A stretch of DNA of 64,000 bases from Diprion similis (Eukaryota; Arthropoda; Insecta; Hymenoptera; Diprionidae): assembly GCF_021155765.1 (NCBI RefSeq), contig NC_060114.1, forward strand, positions 2,976,001-3,040,000, read 5' to 3'. The notes under the pieces were generated by a model. The model did not search any database, was not told where the DNA came from, and saw only the letters and a list, made by a program, of their open reading frames with translations. The position numbers were made by a program, and so were the translations under genes. How positions within the stretch are numbered: position 1 is the first letter of the stretch; each line of letters begins with the position of its first letter. Of this stretch, positions 1-9,741 are shown one piece after another.

Positions 1-1690
1 GCATAATATGATTACTCAGCATAGGAGCCATACACCTTCTAGTCTAACAATAAGTTACAGGTAGTCCAAACGGCTAGGCAAGTGAAACTAGCCCATAGGA
101 GATGATGACATCACACAACGCCCAGAGTGGAATTACTTGATCAGAAACTGGATGGAAGTGACATGGTTGGATGGGGAAATATTGATGCATGAATTCCTCA
201 TTGGGCGAGTATATCAAACAGGAGAAACGGACAAACACGCTTCTTAAAAGTATCAAGATGAGTTTAGAACGGGGTACGATGATAGTGGTGGGCTACTTTA
301 ACTATTTCGGTATACAGTAGAATTCTTTCTGCTGACATTCCTATCACCAGTAGAGAATTGAGTTCCTAGACTTCTACAAAGCCCCACAGTCTCTATCGGT
401 CCACCGCGGCTGTCAACAACGAGCTTCACTCGAGCTACCGTGCGGACCAACTCTCTCGCTACTTTTCGCAAAAACAAATTAACACATTATTATAAATAGT
501 TAGGTCGATCAGTCCAACAAATCAGCGAATCAGATCTACTCACACATATTGAGGAGGCGCATCGTGGATCGTACTTAGATCTTTCTGCCCGACAAAACCC
601 AATATTTTATTAACTTGCTGTTTTTGATAGGCGGAACTACAAGTCCCAGTTACGATATAAACGTAATTTTTTTCTCCGCGTTTTCAACGTAATATTTACC
701 GTTTGTCGAAAAGTCCTTGTGAAAAATAATAGGAATCTTCCAATAACCGAGGCTTACTATCCTTTTATAACCGTCCGATAGCATAGGTTTATTGTTTAGT
801 CTTCTATGTCATTATCCTTGCGACAACCATCGGAGAGTGGAGGTTTATTAATTAATTAATTAGCTTAGTATGTATGAGTGTGACCTTTCGGATGTGAAGG
901 TTCCCTGTTATGAATCCTAGTGTAACTGACCGGCAATGGAAGTCATCATTAATACTATCAATTATCATTACAATTTTCCGATAGCAAAAGTGACGTTATT
1001 TCACATACTCTCTCTTACCAAAAACACTTGAAATTGTGCTAGCTCCTAACATTCAACATGTATATTCCTATCATATACATTCCTTATTATCCCCTTAATA
1101 TCCTGAATAAAAAAATATTAATTCATGTATAATTGTTCGCCTTGTCTTGCCGATTCATTGCCTACGTTCATTTACTACTATCAAGATTATTCACAACGCG
1201 TGATAAAGTCCAAACGTCCTAAGAAGGATTTTATTGCTCTCCGCTTTTACATTTCTGTTTGGTTCTTTTGATAATCATTGCAAAAAGTGATTGGCGCCCA
1301 ACATCAATATATTTAATAAAGTGCACGTGACCGGAGTGTTACATTACTAACAATAAGCATATAATAATCGGACAAACACTTCTTTGCCTGGACTTGATAC
1401 TAATAAATAAGAAAAGCCTGTTCTCAAATGTACAGGGGTGATGTAAATGAACAACAGCAGCGAGGACTGCGGTTCCTCAAGGATTGAAGAATAAACCCTA
1501 ATGAAAAAGGTCATATGATAATAAAATAATAAATTGTACGGAGTTATGAAAGAAATCAACTCCACCTTTATCAGGTAATTTACTATATATTTTATGGTGT
1601 GAATTGTTATAAGTTATCAGCTTAATATAAAGCATATCATTTAATATTTGATTAATTATACAATTTTTGATAACATCAGATTTCAAAGAA
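1..1690. other. No recognised gene, 1-1690
   Basis: I see no coding segment with family signatures on either strand. Open frames here are short and AT-rich, with no splice or domain support. A TATA-like tataaata near 490 has no ORF behind it that I can support. The stretch is probably intergenic or old repeat sequence. Confidence 0.5.
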
Positions 1691-1699
1691 AAATAAAAT

Positions 1700-1772
1700 G
1701 AATCACGTCCCGATTGAACCCACGTTCGTCGGAGTTTGAAACCGTCGCTTTACCACTTGAGACACTGCATTT
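1700..1772 (-). repeat. tRNA-derived SINE head
   Basis: Read on the minus strand this stretch resembles a tRNA 5'-to-TPsiC region. It has an A-box-like block (tcaagtggtaaagcg) and, about 30 bases on, a B-box-like ggttcaatcggg. An AT-rich body follows instead of an acceptor stem. It aligns by eye with the plus-strand copy at 3940-4006, which argues for a tRNA-derived SINE rather than a working tRNA gene. Confidence 0.45.
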
Positions 1773-1792
1773 GTGTATTATGATTCAGTTTT

Positions 1793-2219
1793 GTGATAAT
1801 AAATATCGACTGCCTTGAGGAAACTTGGAATAAATTTGAATATAATTATTATATAAAAAATATTTGTGTTCCACAAAAAAAATTACCATATATAGTAATT
1901 AATGGATCTCATATTAACAGGGTTGCGACTTGTAAATATCTTGAAATAATTTGTGACTACAGAATGAGATGGGAAAACTACTTTCCATATATTATAAGCA
2001 AAATTAAGTATCTAACATTTTTGTTCTATAAAGTCTCTAAAATTGTACTAACCGAAAGCCTTCTTATGATATACTATGCTTTCTTCCATAGCATAATTAG
2101 CTATGGAATTATTGCATGGGGTGATTGCGCTACTTCTTATAAAAGGATGTTACAAGACCTTCAAACAAAGTTATTGAAAATTATCTCGAATAACAAATTT
2201 TTTATGAATAAAAAGCCAC
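1793..2219 (+). pseudogene. LINE reverse transcriptase, C-terminal part (5' segment)
   Basis: The encoded frame has the layout of the region after the catalytic motifs of a non-LTR reverse transcriptase. A KYLEI-type motif (family form KYLGI) is followed by D-x-x-M-R-W, then a helix ending in YYAFFHSIISYGIIAWG, then a leucine/lysine-rich LLKII block. No catalytic motifs lie upstream, so the copy is 5'-truncated or decayed. The frame is broken at 2220 by a TTAA-bounded foldback and resumes at 3299. I assign it to a jockey/CR1-like LINE from motif style only. Confidence 0.7.
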
Positions 2220-2948
2220 TTAAGGAGGGTTTCCCAGTTAGAACGCTGTTTTTAGAAAAAAAAATGTTCACAGTCAAATTATTTTACATTATTAGAGATA
2301 AACGTTGTAGTATATCGTAAATTGCATCTTTCAAGATGCACAAAAATTTTTTTTTTCTCGGTCTGTCGATACCGTTACCTGAAATAGACCCTTTTCAAAT
2401 CTTGCCACCATGATATCTCCACTTCAAATCATTTGAAACAAAAAATTCAGGAAGATTCTTATAAATTGCTTGTTTCGCGATGGTATGAACTAGAGTCTTA
2501 AGAAAATATTAAAAAATAACAGAATGGTGGAGCTTTAAACATGTTTTTTCATTTTTTCCCATTTTTGTCGCCGTAAACTGCGTATAACTTTTTAAAATAA
2601 TTATAAAAAGTTAGGATCCTAATTCACCCCAAAACTATACATTCGGTGAACATCTGTGCAAAATTTCAGCTAAATCGGATCATTATGAATTAAAAATACA
2701 AGAAAAAAACGAATAAAAAAGGGTCTCACACTCGAACGGCGATGCCTGCTCAATAAAGTGAGCTTTCTGTTCCGTCAAAAAATTCATTTTGATCTACTTT
2801 GGACTTTCTTATTTTCAATTTTTGACCGGTTCTCGGTCGATTAAAGGGAAAAGAAGGTTTCCATTTTATCCCTGAGAGTTTATAGTACACAAGATGCAAA
2901 AAAAAAATTTCCATATTTGGAAAATTCTAACTGGAAAACCTCCCTTAA
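2220..2948. mobile_element. TTAA-bounded element inserted in LINE
   Basis: The left end reads ttaaggagggtttcccag. The reverse complement of the right end reads ttaagggaggttttccag, continuing with few mismatches for about 24 bases. Both ends carry TTAA (2220-2223 and 2945-2948), the target favoured by piggyBac-type transposases. No transposase ORF is visible inside. Removal, together with the next element, restores the LINE frame. Confidence 0.65.
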
Positions 2949-3298
2949 GGGGGGGCCCTGGTCTATTTTGACGTCGACGTATGTATCTCCAAATATCGAA
3001 GTCCACGTATCTGAATCGCAAAAAAGAGCCATTCTATGTATAATTCTGAACACAAACACTTCGATACATTTTCACTTGACGCAGAAGTAAAGAAATGGCA
3101 CGGATTCGACGAAATCACAATAGTAAATTTGTAGAATTCATGCAATTTCTTTATTTGTGCGGCAAATGAAACTGTATTAGAGTGTTTTCGTTGAGAATAG
3201 TGTATGGAATGGGGCTGTTAAACCCTTTTTCGCGTATTAGACATGTGGACTTCAATATTTGGAGACATCTACGTCAAGGTATGAAGGCGCCCCCTTAA
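2945..3298. mobile_element. TTAA-bounded foldback MITE, 350 bp
   Basis: This is a near-continuous inverted repeat. Its left arm (ttaaggggggg, then tccaaatatcgaagtccacg) is mirrored by the right arm ending cccccttaa. The arms match along most of their length around a centre near 3120. It shares the TTAA at 2945-2948 with its left neighbour, so one inserted at the terminal TTAA of the other. Non-autonomous; no ORF of its own. Confidence 0.7.
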
Positions 3299-3800
3299 TT
3301 TGGATCAGGTTTTTACATTGGAATCTCTTATCTTTCATCGCAATGAATTGAAGAATGAGTGTGCAAACTCAAGCAGTATTAGCAGAAACAAATTTATATA
3401 AAAAATATTTTACTACCTCAAAGATGTAGGACTATGGGTGGTGAAAATGGTTATAGACACCCCGTGAAAAGCGTTAAATCTAGGAAAACTAAATTGAAAA
3501 AATGGTTATTATCAAACGGTTGTTAGCAAATCGCTAGTCTTATATTGTATAAGAAATCTATATGGTTATATGACTACAAAATTTTATGGTTCTGTTATTA
3601 AAGTGTATATTAGCTGTGAGGGATGTTTCGGGATATTTAACTTTAAGCCGAACTATGTTCATTGGGCACGTTGGTTGTATAGTATCCCAATCCTACGCGC
3701 AGGTATTTTTATATATCTGTAATGTTTACTGGTGTGTACATTCTTGTAACATACTGTGTAAGCAATGGGAATCAAATCAATAAAAAGAAATAATAAATAA
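3299..3800 (+). pseudogene. LINE reverse transcriptase C-terminus and 3' tail
   Basis: Directly after the TTAA at 3295-3298 the plus strand encodes LDQVFTLESLIFHRNELK, the LESxxxH motif common near the C-terminus of jockey/CR1-like proteins. It joins in frame to the segment ending at 2219 when one TTAA is kept. An AT-rich 3' region follows, ending in aataaaaagaaataataaataa around 3778-3799, a typical LINE tail. Stops and small shifts show decay. Confidence 0.6.
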
Positions 3801-3939
3801 GCTGCTGGTATGTGTATTATAGGCGATTGGTATTATTTACATCGTGTGAAGTAATATTTTAATATTATTCAAACTTATTCCAAGTCCCTTCAAAACGGTT
3901 AAGATTTATCAGTGTAAAACCGAACTTATTAGTAACAAG

Positions 3940-4006
3940 TGCAGTGGCTCATATAGTAGAGTGACTGTCTTCAACTCCAATGGATATAGTTTCAATCCTG
4001 ACCCAA
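3940..4006 (+). repeat. tRNA-derived SINE head
   Basis: The plus strand shows an A-box-like tagtagagtgactg and a B-box-like gtttcaatcc about 35 bases later. The sequence is similar by eye to the reverse complement of 1700-1772. No 3' acceptor stem or CCA-proximal pairing is seen, so this looks like a SINE head and not a tRNA gene. Confidence 0.4.
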
Positions 4007-4176
4007 ATCGTTGTTTATTGCTCAGAGATTCTTAAAATATATCGAATAATATATGCTTTACATCAAGCTGATAACTCTTGTAACAAATCACAGAATAGAT
4101 AACATAATAAACTATATGATAAAGGTAAAGCTGATTTCTTTCACAACTGAGTACGATTTATTAAATCATTCGTCAT

Positions 4177-4473
4177 GTGATTTATATTATGATTTTTCAG
4201 AACATTTATGACATGAACTTTTTAAGCAGAGAAGCAGGGCAAGTGAGAACCACCATGCTAGAAATTGCTATACTATTTGCAGAGCAGCTCATCACCGTCT
4301 ATGTGATAGAACCGGAAATCTACAGCCCAGAGTATATTGAATTGCCAAGAGTCGAAGAATCTCTGGATAATGTCATCACAACGGATGCTGCAGTTACCAA
4401 GATTCTAGCTGGTCTGAAAGGAAGTGCGTCACCCGGGATGAACGGAGTACCACACTGCCACTCAAGAGACTAA
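4177..4473 (+). pseudogene. LINE reverse transcriptase, N-terminal fragment
   Basis: The frame ends with VTKILAGLKGSASPGMNGVP, matching the conserved entry to the LINE reverse transcriptase domain, where a linker of the type LKxxKSxGPDGIP precedes motif 1. The upstream residues (EYIELPRVEESLDN) fit the acidic spacer found there. Later parts of the same copy appear at 5993-6087, 6669-7160 and 7318-7630, separated by insertions. The start methionine is not meaningful because this is a fragment. Confidence 0.65.
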
Positions 4474-5607
4474 GAACTAGAGGTACGAGAAAATAAAATT
4501 CGATTCTGAAAATCGGTTAATTATATTCGTTCCTCCGATTCTAAAAATCGATACATCGGTTGAAAATAGCATCGATTCTGAATAATTGGCATAATATTTC
4601 TAAAACAAATAAGATAATTGAAAATAATGAACATTACGTACTGTAGCAAGAATTTGTCTTGGCCGCAGTTTAGTAATAGTGTACTTATTCTTGACAGCAT
4701 TAGTACTATTATTCAGCGTACTATTGTTGACAGCAAATAAGCGGTATTTTGAAGTTTTCTGTCGCGATTTCGACGTAATCAGATACCAGGAATAGTAAAT
4801 GACTTTGTTTTATGAATTATGAGGGACAGTCGTTATTTATCAGAACATGTTATCTCAATACAAAATACAACCTAGATATAACATTACACCTTTATAAGAA
4901 GTTGTTCGTAACGACTTATTAAGTCATAATCAATCGATTTGTATAGAAAAAGAATCGATTCGGTGATAATCGAAACTTTGAAAAATCGAATAATAATCGA
5001 TTAATCCAACGCCATGAATATCGATTCTTCCAGAATTGGCAAAGAATTAAGTATCATTCACAATCGACTCAGTGCAGTCGTAGTGGTGTGTGGAAGTTTG
5101 GGTTTCACAATGGATTAGTGGAGTCGGTAGTGGGAGTGGGAACGATGGAATTAGTGCAGAACCTTGCAAACTCCAAGCTTCTGCACAGCACCACGAATCA
5201 AACCACTGCAGCGGCAAATTAAAATAGACGCCTTGATAATTCGCGCAAAACCCTGACATAAAATTAATATAAAATGTACCTGATATAAACGAATTAATCA
5301 CCGAGAACGTTAAAATTAACCGGTAATATGAATCCGGTCCTTGGCAATCTTCCGTGAGCTAAGAAAAAAGAAGATGTCGGAAAAGAAGAATTTTCAGTAA
5401 TATTGCGGCAGTAAACAAAAGTTTTTGATGAGAGGTTCATTTTCATCCATTCTCAACAAGGTTCTTTAGATTATTTAACTTGTCGTCAAAGTCTTTGAAA
5501 TTCGAAATGGCAAATCCTTCTACACTGCAATACCGACGAATTGTGAACGCTATTCTGCACTACCGCCACACGCCGCACTACTTACTACTGCAGATTGTGA
5601 ACGATAC
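4474..5607. other. AT-rich insert splitting the LINE; unidentified
   Basis: The stretch interrupts the LINE copy. Both ends contain short AT-rich blocks rich in cgattct/atcgatt repeats (around 4500-4580 and 4940-5040), suggesting a diverged inverted-repeat element. I see no protein signature. The minus-strand 84-codon frame at 5047-5301 has no recognisable feature and I do not call it. Confidence 0.3.
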
Positions 5608-5992
5608 TTAGGGGGGGACTTCTCAGAAATTTTGGTGATGTCGATTTTTTTCTTTTTCAAATAACTAAAAAAGAATCAATGAAAAATTCTTTCCAACAAA
5701 ATTTAGATTACGGTAGTACCTTAGAGGGTAGTACGCGTCCTGAAAAAAAAATTTCTCATCTGCTGCGATGAAAGTGTATGCGCAAGGAACTTTTGGGAAC
5801 GGTACTTCAAAAATTTTCTGTCAAAAATTCATCGCGCATACACTTTCATCGCAGGAGATTGAAATTTTTTTTTCAGGAGACACAAACCATGATCCAAATT
5901 TTGTGAAAAGCAATTTTTCATCACATCTTTTTTAGTCATTTGTAAAACAAAAAACTCAATATCACCGAAATCTCACCGAAGTCCTCCCTTAA
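5608..5992. mobile_element. Foldback MITE with TTAA-type end, 385 bp
   Basis: Long inverted repeat: the left arm (gggggggacttctcagaa, then gatgaaagtgtatgcgc) pairs with the right arm (gcgcatacactttcatc, then gaagtcctcccttaa). The arms match over most of their length around a short centre near 5810. The right end has a full TTAA at 5989-5992; the left has TTA then G. LINE sequence resumes immediately after the right end. Confidence 0.7.
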
Positions 5993-6087
5993 CGGCGACA
6001 GTATATGACTGCATGAAAAGAACCGTAGTAAACCATATAAGGATGTTTGCATCCGGATAAGATAATCCCAAGGCAACAACACAAATT
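5993..6087 (+). pseudogene. LINE reverse transcriptase fragment (finger region)
   Basis: A short plus-strand frame reads TVYDCMKRTVVNHIRMF with a stop soon after. It resembles the LINE stretch K-x-M-E-R-x-x-x-x-Q-I-x-x-F between the PISLT and QHGF motifs. It lies between two insertions and is collinear with the flanking LINE pieces. Confidence 0.5.
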
Positions 6088-6668
6088 TTCACTGGTAAAA
6101 CGATAGCCCTAACCTAAACGAAGCAACCTTTGATTGCCGTGGTGAAAATGATGTCTACAATGTTCGTCGAATTTCTATGAAAATTGGGATATTTCGTACA
6201 ATTCGAATAAAAAATTGTTTTTGTACGAAATTGTAAATATGCCTAGTTGCTCATAAAAAGTTTTAGATTTTCATGAAAATTTTTATTTTTTCAGTAAAAA
6301 GTCTAGTAGATACTATAACTTTTACTAACGATGATTAACAATTCTTTACGAAAAACCAAGCATATTGACAATTTTTCACGAAACAATACAAATTTTCACA
6401 GAAATTGGAACATTTCGTATTCTTTCGTACAAAATTGTATGTATGCATAGTTTTTCGTAAAGAATTGTTAATTTACTTTGAAAATAGTACCAGCTTGTAG
6501 ATTTTTTACTGAAAAAATAAAAATTTTCATGAAAATGTACGAGTTCTTATGAGGAACTATGGATACTTACAATTTTGGGCAAAAAAATTTTTTGTACCGA
6601 ATTCTACGAAATGTCCCAATTTCCCTAAAATTTCCTTAAAAATTGCAGAAATCGTTTTTACCAGGGTG
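6088..6668. mobile_element. Foldback MITE with CACTGGTAAAA ends, 580 bp
   Basis: The left end reads cactggtaaaacga and the reverse-complemented right end reads caccctggtaaaaacga. Internal blocks such as aaattgggacatttcgta, aaaatttttattttttcag and taacaattctttacgaaaaa occur in both arms in mirrored order. The arms cover nearly the whole element. No ORF. The LINE frame resumes at its right edge. Confidence 0.65.
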
Positions 6669-7160
6669 GACTCTTGTGCATGATAAAGGAGAATCAACAG
6701 ACATACTTTAATTTGACTACAAACAGGCCTTTAACAAGGTCTCACATGAACTACTACTTAAGAAACTGAAGCACCTAGGCTTTCGAGGCAAACTGCTCCT
6801 GTCAAGGTGTATCAAACAGCAAGGCCTGCTCAATTCAGAGTCGGACGTATGCTACACCGGTCAAGGACAGTTACTGGTGGTGTGCCACAAGCCTCTGTCC
6901 TCGGACTACTTCTCTTTGTTTCATATATCGATGAACTACCCGCAGTGCTTGGAGTCAGGACATCCTTGTTTCCTGACGACACGAATTTCTATGAAGACCC
7001 ACTTACGCAAGATCTACAAAAAGTTTTCAACAAACCGCATCTTGGATTTGGATTATAATAAAAGTTTGAATAAGTTGAATCTACATTTGTTGAGGATGAG
7101 GAGAGAAAAAGGCGACGAAATGTAAAGCTTTAAGCTTCTAATGGAACAATATGTATGAGG
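6669..7160 (+). pseudogene. LINE reverse transcriptase core, frameshifted
   Basis: Plus-strand frames carry the catalytic reverse transcriptase order: DYKQAFNKVSHELLLKKL (motif with the first catalytic Asp), then GVPQASVLGLLLFVSYID, then FPDDTNFY in place of FADDTxxY. The first Asp-containing block follows an in-frame stop, and the DD block is in another frame than its surroundings. This is a dead copy. A later block, RMRREKGDEM, matches the RRxRGDM motif of CR1-like proteins. Confidence 0.75.
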
Positions 7161-7317
7161 CTGAAGTTTGCAACGTTATTGCAATGATGCATCTTTAGAA
7201 AAAGTTGTTATTTTCCAACTTTGGGATTACTTGAAATTTAGTAAACTGTTAATACAGCATCAAGAAACTCAGATTTTGTAAATTCAACTTCTTCGGATAT
7301 TCTGAAGGTGCAAAATA
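7161..7317. repeat. Dispersed repeat, copy 1 (partner near 14800)
   Basis: The run tgaagtttgcaacgttattg, followed by similar text about ttttccaactttgggatta and aatacagca, aligns by eye with 14800-14990, which reads tgaagtttgcagccttgttg with the same downstream order. It interrupts the LINE between the RRxRGDM block and the C-terminal block. Confidence 0.4.
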
Positions 7318-7630
7318 GTGATATTTGTTTCTACTTTTCGATACATTAACGTTACTATCTTCAACCCTATCAATATGCATGGGGACGAGTTCTTCAGGTT
7401 ATCAAGGAACACGCAGCTACGAGGCCATCGTCTAAAGCTTGAGCGGAGTCCATTCAATAGAAATCATTCATCGAAGTACTTTGTTAGTAACAGAGTGGTC
7501 GCAGTGTAGAACTCACTTCCAATTGCAGTTACTGATGCAGGCATAATTAATCAATTTCAAAACAAGCTGGATGCTTGTCACTACATGTGTTTTGCAGCAT
7601 TTGGTTTGCTTTGCAAGCCGTGACTGTCAA
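7318..7630 (+). pseudogene. LINE reverse transcriptase C-terminus (CR1-like)
   Basis: The frame contains QLRGHRLKLERSPFNRNHSS and then KYFVSNRVVAVNSLP, corresponding to the RGHxxKL and FFSxRVVxxWNxLP motifs at the end of CR1-type LINE proteins. A stop splits the second motif. It completes the fragmented copy that begins at 4177. Confidence 0.65.
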
Positions 7631-7689
7631 TACGACTTGAAGTATAGCTTTATACCTCGCTAGCTATTATACAAGCTACTACAAACTCG

Positions 7690-8440
7690 GCAACTCGCCT
7701 TTGAAATAGGTGAAATAATGGATGAACTTGGAGGTTCACTTTGATATCAAAATGACAATTAACAAACATCTTGACTATGTGGTCTCCAAATCTGTTAGGA
7801 AGATCAATTTCATCAAGCAATTCTCTATATTGTTAAAAATGTTATTACTTTCTGTACCTATACTATTCGCTCATTTTTCCTAGTCCGATTTATTGTTCAC
7901 TTACCTGGGAGTCCCAGGCCTATGCTGCTGTCAATAAACTTGAGAAACTGAATGATTCTTTTTTGCATTTTATGGCCTATAGAATAGGGACGTCCATGCA
8001 TTTTCGAGGTCACAAGTAGAGTAACGGTGCATCTACCATGAGTATATCACTACACTGTTCTCTGCTTGCTATGGGCAGATTTGATTCAATTTTTGCTTTC
8101 AGTTTTGTTTCTCTCTTCCAATTCGGCCATTGCAACATATTAATTTTTATTTCTATCCTAATTACAATTCTCGCTCACCTATTTACAGGCTTTCGTTATT
8201 ATCTAACGATAATGCTGATCGGCTGTTCATATATAATGCTACTTTGCCTTCTGTCTCTCGTCCGCCCTGCTAACTGTTTTTTTGTAACTAGTGATTACAA
8301 ATGTACTATCTTTTTTGTTTATATCTAATATTTAGTTTCCTTCCTCATGTACCACAATGTAAAATGTTTTTGTTTTTATTTTTTTATTAATGTAAAACGA
8401 TGTTTTACCCATAGAGCAATAAATAAATCAATAAGTAAAT
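7690..8440 (+). pseudogene. Second LINE copy, 3' part with tail
   Basis: Plus-strand frames read KMTINKHLDYVVSKSVRKIN and, after frameshifts, a block around SPRPMLLSIN, typical of the post-catalytic region of another LINE subfamily (DxxLxFxxHIxxxxxKxxR, then WxP). The copy ends in an AT-rich 3' region with gagcaataaataaatcaataagtaaat at 8414-8440. The 96-codon frame at 8038-8328 is inside this 3' part and is not a gene. Confidence 0.6.
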
Positions 8441-9021
8441 AGTTATCAAGCTGTTATACCATCAAATGATTCTTTGAAATACGTCTGAAATACTCATACA
8501 CCAAAACTTATTACACCTTGATCCATTCTACGAAACAAGTATTATCTTTCAAAAATGAATATATCAATAAATTGGAAATGTAAATTCTTCATTAAAGATT
8601 GTATATGATTAAATCCATGTTGATGTATCTTAAAGAATTCCTGTTTATAATCAAAGAAAATTCAATATCACAAAATATTTGGGGAACTCTTCAGTAATCC
8701 AAGTGTGACAAGAAACATACTATTTTAACATACATGCTTTTTCTTTTATCAATATTATTCATAACTGAATGATTCTATCGAGAATCAAATCCGTAAAATT
8801 TCAGGATCACAGTAAAATGACCCACTAAACACGAAACGAAATGTTTATTCTTCAGAATGAGACTATTCCTTTCAATCGTATTTTGTACTATTTGGCGATG
8901 GCGTCAGACCGAGAACTGTCTTGAGTATTGAAAATATGCCAAACGTACATTCTCACATGATGCAGTAGTTTTGACAGTATGCAAATTCATAACAGATAAT
9001 GATATAATTTTGAATACATAC
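8441..9021. other. 3' flank of the XKR exons; nothing clear
   Basis: Further XKR exons would be expected here or farther left on the minus strand. A short minus-strand reading near 8860-8930 (around TVLGLTPSPN) is open but does not match an XKR segment I know. The remainder is AT-rich and I see no gene. Confidence 0.3.
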
Positions 9022-9224
9022 TTGACTGGTATGACCGCGAAACAGACTGTTGTCTAAAAAGGAGATGAGTCTGAAAGATCGACTGCGGAGCTGCTTGAAA
9101 CCATGCTTGGAGAAAGAAATACAGTTCGATAGCTGCAGGCTTTGCAGCGATAGTCAGGGTTCTAGTTCTCTCAATACCCGAGAGCATTATCGCATCCACA
9201 GCCAACACAATCATACCGGCATAC
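9022..9224 (-). CDS. XK-related (XKR) membrane protein, exon 2
   Basis: The exon opens after a tttttag acceptor and ends at a strong gtatgt donor. It encodes a hydrophobic segment beginning YAGMIVLAVDAIML and then YFFLQAWFQAAPQSIFQTHL, the hallmark of XKR proteins, where ESAPQLxLQxY follows a transmembrane start. XKR members are multi-pass plasma-membrane proteins; some are caspase-activated lipid scramblases. Exon 1 ends with two codon bases (AG) and this exon supplies G, giving Arg, so the join keeps frame. The exon ends in phase 1, so more exons must follow at lower coordinates; I did not find them. Confidence 0.7.
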
Positions 9225-9304
9225 CTAAAAACATGCAACAATCAACTACAACTGGGAATTTAATTTTAGAATCAGTCACAGTTTGTATTTATAAAGGCTT
9301 CTAC

Positions 9305-9621
9305 CTGTACAATGCGAAAAGTGGGAACATAAACAGCTGGCAAATCTGCAGTATGAACCATGTAACGACTCCTTTCGATATCTTCTCATCTTCGCTCATC
9401 CACCAGTCAGGCCTCGATACGGTCAAGACAAAATAGGCGATCGCAGGTGCGTACATAATGGCAAGGGTGCAGCTGCCCCATATGGGATTGCTCTCCCTGA
9501 AGTGTTGTTCAACAACGACCAGATCAGCTGAGAAATGCACGATGTAAATGGCGCAGTTTATCAACGTCGGTATCAAGAACACCAAGTAAATCTGTTCTGT
9601 CGATCGTAGGGGCATCCGCAT
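9305..9621 (-). CDS. XK-related (XKR) membrane protein, exon 1 (N-terminal)
   Basis: Encodes about 105 residues starting MRMPLRSTEQ. A transmembrane segment follows (IYLVFLIPTLINCAIYIVHF), then SADLVVVEQHF (family form D-x-x-x-D-x-W), a second hydrophobic stretch, then RPDWWMSEDE and KGVVTWFILQICQLFMFPLF. This is the order of the first third of XKR proteins. The exon ends at tacag|gtagaag. I chose the Met at 9621 because the domain starts right behind it; the frame is open to 9741, and an acceptor (gccag) at about 9645 could instead join an upstream exon. With exon 2 this gives 173 residues, well short of a full XKR, so the gene is partial as seen or broken. Confidence 0.65.
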
Positions 9622-9741
9622 GCAGTGAGTTGCCTTAGCCTGGCAAATCGGAGCGGCATCGTTCAACATCTCAGTCACTCCTATGCAATTCCGTATGTGG
9701 CAGCTAATTTCCGCAATCACTTGGCGAGACTTTTTTTGCAC

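Noticed and set aside
8038..8328. 96-codon plus ORF with hydrophobic segments
   Set aside because: Lies within the 3' part of a decayed LINE just before its A-rich tail.
9050..9436. 128-codon plus ORF
   Set aside because: Opposite strand of the XKR exons, where the minus reading has clear family motifs.
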